This document shows, piece after piece, positions 59,494-64,000 of a stretch of 64,000 nt of DNA. The position numbers and the translations under genes were made by a program. This stretch comes from Neisseria uirgultaei (GTDB lineage Bacteria > Pseudomonadota > Gammaproteobacteria > Burkholderiales > Neisseriaceae). Every line of letters starts with the position of its first letter. Within the stretch, counting starts at the first letter, position 1. The DNA lies in contig NZ_CAUIYF010000006.1 of NCBI RefSeq assembly GCF_962719845.1, positions 68,941-132,940 of the forward strand. Reading direction: 5' to 3'. Under the pieces are notes generated by a model. It was not told the origin of the DNA, made no database searches, and worked only from the letters and a program-made list of their open reading frames with translations.

Positions 59494-59892
59494 ATGTCCA
59501 ATTGCTGCAACCGTATCCAACCTGTTCTGCTTTCTGTTTTGCGTATCGTAACCGCCTACCTGTTTTTGTTGCACGGTACGTCAAAATTCTTCGCCTTCCC
59601 CATTGAAATGGGCAGCGGTTCGCCCGGCGGGCTGTTGCTGCTTGCCGGTATTTTAGAAATTGTCGGCGGCATTTTGCTGGTGTTGGGCCTGTTTGCGCGC
59701 CCTGCCGCGTTTGTTTTGTCCGGCCAGATGGCGGTTGCCTATTTTATGGCGCATGCTTCCGGCAATGCTTTGTTCCCGATTGCCAACGGCGGCGAGTCCG
59801 CAGTGCTGTTCTGCTTCGTATTCCTCTATATCGCGGCAGCGGGCGGCGGAGCATGGTCGCTGGACAGGCTGTTTTTCAAGCGTAAAGCCTGA
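59494..59892 (+). CDS. DoxX family membrane protein
   Basis: 132 residues with four transmembrane helices; the family pattern RIVTAYLFLLHGTSKFF and GILEIVGGILLVLGLFARPAA is clear. DoxX proteins act in redox homeostasis and detoxification of thiols or quinones, with few defined reactions. The ATG at 59494 follows AAGGAG; the frame is open upstream but has no better start. It is followed 48 bp later by a nitroreductase gene. Confidence 0.87.
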   Translation: MSNCCNRIQPVLLSVLRIVTAYLFLLHGTSKFFAFPIEMGSGSPGGLLLLAGILEIVGGILLVLGLFARPAAFVLSGQMAVAYFMAHASGNALFPIANGGESAVLFCFVFLYIAAAGGGAWSLDRLFFKRKA

Positions 59893-59940
59893 ACCGGACT
59901 ACCTAAAGTGTATTTTGTTGAATGTTTTTGAGGAAAAGAA

Positions 59941-60546
59941 ATGACCCGTCAATCTCTGCAACAGGCTGCGGAAAGCCGCCGTTCCGTTTATTCGTTAAAT
60001 AAAAATCTGCCCGTCGGCAAAGATGAAATCGTTCAAATCGTCGAACACGCCGTTTTGCACACGCCTTCTTCGTTCAATTCCCAATCTGCCCGCGTGGTCG
60101 TGCTGTTTGGCGAAGAGCATGATAAGGTGTGGCAATTTGTTGAAGACGCGCTGCGTGCCGCCGTGCCTGCCGACAGGTTTGAACCGACCGCGCAAAAATT
60201 GAACCTGTTTAAGGCGGGTGCGGCAACTATTTTGTTTTATGAAGATCAAAATGTCGTCAAAGGTTTGCAGGAGCAGTTCCCTGCTTATGCCGCCAACTTT
60301 CCCGTTTGGGCGGATCAGGCGAACGCTATGGTACAGTATGCCGTCTGGACGACGCTTGCCGCGGTCGGCGTAGGTGCAAACCTGCAACATTACAACCCCT
60401 TGCCCGATGCGGCGATTGCCAAAGCGTGGAATATCCCCGAAAACTGGCTGTTGCGCGCGCAAATGGTTATCGGCGGTATTGAAGGGGCGGCAGGTGAAAA
60501 GACCTTTGAACCCGTTGCAGAACGTTTGAAAGTGTTCGGCGCATAA
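59941..60546 (+). CDS. Nitroreductase family FMN oxidoreductase
   Basis: 201 residues of the nitroreductase fold: RRSVYSLNKNLP with the FMN-phosphate arginines, then HTPSSFNSQSARVVVLFG and VGVGANLQHYNP. It resembles the Frm2/HBN1-type or YdgI-like group and probably reduces nitro- or quinone-like compounds using NAD(P)H. Linked to the DoxX gene and the LysR regulator as a likely stress-response module. Confidence 0.85.
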   Translation: MTRQSLQQAAESRRSVYSLNKNLPVGKDEIVQIVEHAVLHTPSSFNSQSARVVVLFGEEHDKVWQFVEDALRAAVPADRFEPTAQKLNLFKAGAATILFYEDQNVVKGLQEQFPAYAANFPVWADQANAMVQYAVWTTLAAVGVGANLQHYNPLPDAAIAKAWNIPENWLLRAQMVIGGIEGAAGEKTFEPVAERLKVFGA

Positions 60547-60562
60547 TTTAGCAGTCAAAAAA

Positions 60563-60596
60563 ATGCCGTCTGAACAGGGTTCAGACGGCATTTTTC
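60563..60596. terminator. Bidirectional DUS terminator
   Basis: ATGCCGTCTGAA (60563-60574) pairs with TTCAGACGGCAT (60580-60591) and is followed by Ts, between the nitroreductase and the convergent copper-storage gene. Confidence 0.78.
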
Positions 60597-60600
60597 AGTA

Positions 60601-61059
60601 TCAGGCAACGAGTTTTTCGCATTCTTTGATACAGTCGAGGCAGGACTCGTAACATGCTTTGCATTCCGCATGGTGGGCGGCATGTTCTTTACAGGCTTTG
60701 GAACATTGTTTGCACGCTTCGAGGCACACTTTTGCCGCGTCGCGTGTCAGAGGGGAATTTTGTGCGGCAAGGTCGTGCACCGCGCCGCATAAGGCAAGCA
60801 TCTGGCGCACGGCAACCGCGCAGTCGGACATAGACGTGTCGCCCTGAGTGAGCAGGGACAGGCAGTGGGTCAGGCAAACCTGTCCGGCATCCAGACAGTG
60901 TGCGGCAGTTTGGCGGACGGCGGTGTAGGCGGATGCGGCGGCAGGCTGCATATCGTGATGATGATGATGGTGGTCGGCGTGTCCGTGCGCACGCGCGAAA
61001 GAGGCGGCGGAAGCCAGAGAGACGGCAGCGGCGCTGCCCAAAAATTGACGACGGTTCAT
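60601..61059 (-). CDS. csp: Tat-exported four-helix copper storage protein (Csp1-like)
   Basis: 152 residues. A twin-arginine signal (RRQFLGSAAAVSLASA) is followed by a His-rich stretch (HGHADHHHHHHDM), then a four-helix domain with 14 cysteines arranged mainly as C-x3-C pairs along helices (CLEACKQCSKAC; CKACYESCLDC). This matches Csp copper-storage proteins, in which thiols lining the bundle bind many Cu(I) ions. Export via Tat indicates folding, perhaps with copper, in the cytoplasm. The ATG at 61059 follows GGAAAC. Confidence 0.88.
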   Translation of the reverse strand: MNRRQFLGSAAAVSLASAASFARAHGHADHHHHHHDMQPAAASAYTAVRQTAAHCLDAGQVCLTHCLSLLTQGDTSMSDCAVAVRQMLALCGAVHDLAAQNSPLTRDAAKVCLEACKQCSKACKEHAAHHAECKACYESCLDCIKECEKLVA

Positions 61060-61274
61060 AATGTTTCCTTTATGGTTTAAGAAAGTGGGGCAGGCACAAG
61101 GCACTTCCCCGCATACTGCCCCGACCGTGGGGCTTTTTTTGAACAACCGGCTGATTTTGCCGGTGCGGGATTGTCGCACGGGCAGGCAGTTCGGCTATTC
61201 GGAAAGTTAAGAAAAGGCGCGCCGCCCTGTTTCAAAATGATGCAAGATGGCGCGTGGATATGGTAGCAGACAAG

Positions 61275-61304
61275 ATGCCGTCTGAAAATCGGTTCAGACG
61301 GCAT
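61275..61304 (-). terminator. DUS terminator between ffh and csp
   Basis: ATGCCGTCTGAA (61275-61286) pairs with TTCAGACGGCAT (61293-61304), just beyond the ffh stop. The 61060-61274 stretch holds the csp upstream region and no gene. Confidence 0.72.
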
Positions 61305-61317
61305 CCATTTTCAAACC

Positions 61318-62688
61318 TTACAAACCCGGGAACATTCCTTTCATCCCCCTCATCCCCTTCGCCATACGCATCAGGTTGCCTAAGCCTTTCCCACTGAACA
61401 TCTTCATCATCTGCTGCATTTGTTCAAACTGTTTGAGCAATTTGTTCACTTCCTGTACCGTCGTGCCCGCACCCATCGCAATACGGCGTTTGCGGCTGGC
61501 TTTGAGTAGGGCGGGGTTGGCGCGTTCTTTGGGGGTCATCGAGTTGATGATGGCTTCGACTTTGCCCATCGCTTTTTCAGCCGTACCTTCGGGGATTTGT
61601 TTCGATATTTGACCCAGTTCGCCCGGCATTTTCGACATCAGGTTTTCCAAGCCGCCCATATTGCGCATTTGCTGGATTTGTTCTTTAAAATCATTGAGGT
61701 CGAAGCCTCTGCCTTTTTGCAGCTTTTTCGCCATTTTGGCGGCGGCTTCTTCATCAATACCTTTTTGAACGTCTTCAATCAGGGTCAATACGTCGCCCAT
61801 ACCGAGGATACGGCTGGCAAGACGGTCGGGGTGGAAAGGTTCGAGGCCGTTGATTTTTTCGCCGACACCGATAAATTTAATCGGCTTGCCGGTTACTTGG
61901 CGCACGGACAATGCCGCACCGCCGCGCGAGTCGCCGTCCATCTTGGTCAATACGACACCGGTCAGCGGCAGGGCTTCATTAAATGCTTGGGCAGTATTCA
62001 CAGCATCCTGACCCAGCATCGCATCGATGACGAACAAAGTTTCCACCGGGTTAACCGCTGCGTGAAGGGCTTTGATTTCGTTCATCATCTCTTCATCGAT
62101 TGCCAAACGACCGGCGGTATCGACCATCAAGACATCGTAAAAATGTTTTTTGGCGTAATCGACGGCGGCAGTCGCAATCTCAACCGGTTTTTGGTTGGTA
62201 TCGGACGGGAAAAAGTCCACGCCGACCTGTTCGGCCAACAGACGCAGCTGTTCAATCGCGGCAGGGCGGTAAACGTCGGCGGATACCACCAAGACTTTTT
62301 TCTTCTGATCGTTTTTCAGCAGGCGGGCGAGCTTGCCGACGGTTGTTGTCTTACCAGCACCTTGCAAACCAGCCATCAAAACGACGGCGGGCGGCGCAAC
62401 CGACAAATCCAGCGTTTTGTTTTCCCTGCCCATCAGTTCGGTCAGGGCTTTGTTGACCACGCCGATAAATGCCTGATCCGGCGTCAGGCTGCCCGCCACT
62501 TCCTGACCGAGGGCCTTTTCTTTGACGTTGTTGACGAACTCTTTGACGACAGGCAGGGCAACATCCGCCTCAAGCAGGGCGAGTCGGACTTCGCGCAAGG
62601 CTTCTTTAATGTTGTCTTCGGTCAGTTTGGCTTGCCCGCGGATGTTTTTGAGGACATTGCTGAAGCGGCTGGTTAAATTGTCTAACAT
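61318..62688 (-). CDS. ffh: Signal recognition particle protein Ffh
   Basis: 456 residues. The NG GTPase has G1 GLQGAGKTT, G3 DTAGR and G4 TKMDGDSRGG; the Met-rich M domain (MQQMMKMFSGKG, MAKGMRGMKGMFPG) binds signal sequences and 4.5S RNA. Ffh targets nascent inner-membrane proteins to FtsY. Divergent from the YpjD/CcsA-type gene, a common proteobacterial pairing. Confidence 0.96.
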   Translation of the reverse strand: MLDNLTSRFSNVLKNIRGQAKLTEDNIKEALREVRLALLEADVALPVVKEFVNNVKEKALGQEVAGSLTPDQAFIGVVNKALTELMGRENKTLDLSVAPPAVVLMAGLQGAGKTTTVGKLARLLKNDQKKKVLVVSADVYRPAAIEQLRLLAEQVGVDFFPSDTNQKPVEIATAAVDYAKKHFYDVLMVDTAGRLAIDEEMMNEIKALHAAVNPVETLFVIDAMLGQDAVNTAQAFNEALPLTGVVLTKMDGDSRGGAALSVRQVTGKPIKFIGVGEKINGLEPFHPDRLASRILGMGDVLTLIEDVQKGIDEEAAAKMAKKLQKGRGFDLNDFKEQIQQMRNMGGLENLMSKMPGELGQISKQIPEGTAEKAMGKVEAIINSMTPKERANPALLKASRKRRIAMGAGTTVQEVNKLLKQFEQMQQMMKMFSGKGLGNLMRMAKGMRGMKGMFPGL

Positions 62689-62907
62689 ACTGGTCCTTGG
62701 TCTGAATAAGAATAGCTTGCCCCATCAGGGGCATTCTTTGTTAAAATAAAATCAAAATAATTTGATGCGGCTTGTGTGCCGGACAGCATATCGGCAAATC
62801 CGTCAAGGCTTGCCCGAAACGGGGATTTTACAATTCCAACGTTAAAAGTTCCAATATTTCATAAGCGGCCGCATACGGCACAACAGTATAGATAGAGAAA
62901 GTCCACC

Positions 62908-63714
62908 ATGCCGACAGTTTTCATCTTTTTGACGGCGGTTTACGCAGGATTGGGTGCATTTGCATGGCACTGCCAACAGCAGGGGCGCGGTCAGGATTAC
63001 CCGTGGAAGACGGAATTGCCGGTTTTGGGCGCGGCATTGACCGTCCACGGCGTGGCACTGCTTATGCCGGTCATTCAAGACAAAATCATCATTATGGGCT
63101 TCGGGTATTCCGGCAGCCTGATTGTTTGGATGATGCTGTTTATTTATTTTGCCGGCAGCTTCTTTTATCCGCTGCGCGGAGTGCAGTTGCTGCTGTATCC
63201 TTGCGCCGCACTGATGCTGCTGTCAGGTTTGGTTTTTCCTGGAAAATTCTCGGGATATGAAATTACCGACCTTCCCTTTATGCTGCATATCGGAACTTCG
63301 CTGCTCGCATACGGGCTGTTCGGTATCGCAACATTATTGTCCGTTTTGACCCTGCTGCTGAATCGGAGCCTGCACCGCAGGAACTTCTCCAAGCTCGCAG
63401 GATTCCTGCCGTCGCTGCTCAGTTTGGAAAAACTTATGTTCCAGGCTATGTGGGCAGGTTTTATCCTGCTGACCTATTCCGTCGTCAGCGGAACATTTTT
63501 TGCCGAAGCCGTATTCGGCAAACCCATGACCTTTACCCATAAAACCGTATTCGGCATATTGTCATGGCTGATTTACGGCGGACTGCTGCTCAAGCACAGC
63601 ATGACCGCATGGCGCGGCAAAAAAGCCGCCGTGTGGACCATCATCGGATTTGTCAGCCTTATGATTGCCTATATGGGCAGCAAGTTCGTATTGGAAATCA
63701 TTCTGAAAAGATAA
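62908..63714 (+). CDS. YpjD/CcsA-type cytochrome c assembly-like membrane protein
   Basis: 268 residues with about eight transmembrane helices of the CcmC/CcsA (HMA) family, typical of the YpjD-like protein next to ffh. Conserved histidines include DLPFMLHIGTSLLAYGLF and FTHKTVFGIL, possible haem ligands. The clear WWD motif of true CcsA haem-handling proteins is not evident. Role in cytochrome c maturation is family inference. The start codon ATG is at 62908; GAGAAAG precedes it. Confidence 0.8.
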   Translation: MPTVFIFLTAVYAGLGAFAWHCQQQGRGQDYPWKTELPVLGAALTVHGVALLMPVIQDKIIIMGFGYSGSLIVWMMLFIYFAGSFFYPLRGVQLLLYPCAALMLLSGLVFPGKFSGYEITDLPFMLHIGTSLLAYGLFGIATLLSVLTLLLNRSLHRRNFSKLAGFLPSLLSLEKLMFQAMWAGFILLTYSVVSGTFFAEAVFGKPMTFTHKTVFGILSWLIYGGLLLKHSMTAWRGKKAAVWTIIGFVSLMIAYMGSKFVLEIILKR

Positions 63715-63727
63715 GAAGAGCCAACAG

Positions 63728-63762
63728 ATGCCGTCTGAAGCCCCAAGTTTCAGACGGCATAT
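63728..63762 (+). terminator. DUS terminator after the YpjD gene
   Basis: ATGCCGTCTGAA (63728-63739) pairs with TTCAGACGGCAT (63749-63760). It separates the YpjD-type gene from the downstream rRNA promoter. Confidence 0.72.
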
Positions 63763-63892
63763 TCACAAAGGCGCACCAGTCAGAGGAGGGGGAGGAAGGG
63801 ATTATTGGAGGATGCGCAGCGTTTGGCAAAAATAAAAAACCTTATCCGACAGAGATATGACGAATTTCCCCAAAAAAATTCCGCTGAAAGTA

Positions 63893-63921
63893 TTGACCGC
63901 AAATCTCTTCAAGCGTATAGT
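63893..63921 (+). promoter_or_regulatory. Strong sigma-70 promoter, probable rrn P1-type
   Basis: TTGACC (63893-63898), a 17-base spacer and TATAGT (63916-63921) form a near-consensus promoter. A GC-rich discriminator (TCGCGTC) follows, typical of stringently controlled rRNA promoters, and an A/T-rich stretch lies upstream (63864-63880) as an UP-like element. Confidence 0.82.
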
Positions 63922-63967
63922 TCGCGTCTTCGCTGCTGACGAAACGGCGGTGATGAAGCAGTTCAAA

Positions 63968-63979
63968 CGCTCTTTAACA
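63968..63979 (+). promoter_or_regulatory. boxA antitermination element of rRNA leader
   Basis: CGCTCTTTAACA matches the boxA consensus TGCTCTTTAACA at 11 of 12 positions. It is located in the leader expected upstream of a 16S rRNA gene. The gene itself would begin past the right edge of the window. Confidence 0.85.
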
Positions 63980-64000
63980 AAACAGATTACCGATAAGTGT

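Overview
The window is neisserial chromosome, most like Neisseria meningitidis. The 10-12 base DNA uptake sequence (DUS; core GCCGTCTGAA, often extended to ATGCCGTCTGAA) occurs dozens of times on both strands, commonly as inverted pairs forming terminator hairpins. There are also dRS3/NIME repeats (ATTCCC-N8-GGGAAT), a 106-bp Correia element, and the meningococcal-type Fic protein NmFic. The species call is inference from these signatures; no 16S sequence lies inside the window.

1-4.3 kb: a small operon (DUF4177 protein plus a membrane protein) behind a hairpin-rich leader, then argG, a CinA-type MoaB-fold protein and an SppA-like signal peptide peptidase. 4.4-22 kb: the whole 14-gene nuo cluster for respiratory complex I (nuoA-N), in canonical order but interrupted by accessory genes: a cold-shock/TM/Excalibur protein (nuoE-nuoF), an AT-rich P-loop protein (nuoF-nuoG), and fic plus a small membrane protein (nuoK-nuoL). 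A DUF2818 membrane protein follows nuoN. Several DUS hairpins lie inside the cluster.

22-32.6 kb: ispA/xseB, rsgA, a pair of exported proteins, an ABC exporter, ruvA, a PepSY protein, an RlpA-like protein, trmL, comF, bioH-bioC and an AT-rich orphan translationally coupled to bioC. 32.7-40 kb: an LRR-like orphan protein, recQ with three HRDC domains, trpC, a YheT-type hydrolase and murJ. 40.2-45.6 kb: an envelope-biogenesis neighbourhood of a DsbA lipoprotein (disulfides), an AmgK-like sugar kinase (peptidoglycan recycling), LptD (LPS insertion) and a SurA-like chaperone/isomerase. 45.6-47.7 kb: a repeat-rich island of two NIME arrays flanking a very small trimeric-autotransporter gene. A G9 tract in its signal-peptide codons puts it out of frame here, which looks like a phase-variable OFF state.

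47.7-63.7 kb: an RNase II/R-type exoribonuclease, a LOG-family protein, purB, an OafA-type acyltransferase with an SGNH domain, a Correia element, a DUF533 protein, dinG, a divergent photolyase, a LysR regulator divergent from a DoxX-nitroreductase pair, a Tat-exported Csp-type copper-storage protein, ffh and a YpjD/CcsA-type protein. The last 110 bases carry a strong promoter and a boxA antitermination element, so a ribosomal RNA operon almost certainly begins just past the right edge. I saw no tRNA, CRISPR array or intact insertion sequence.
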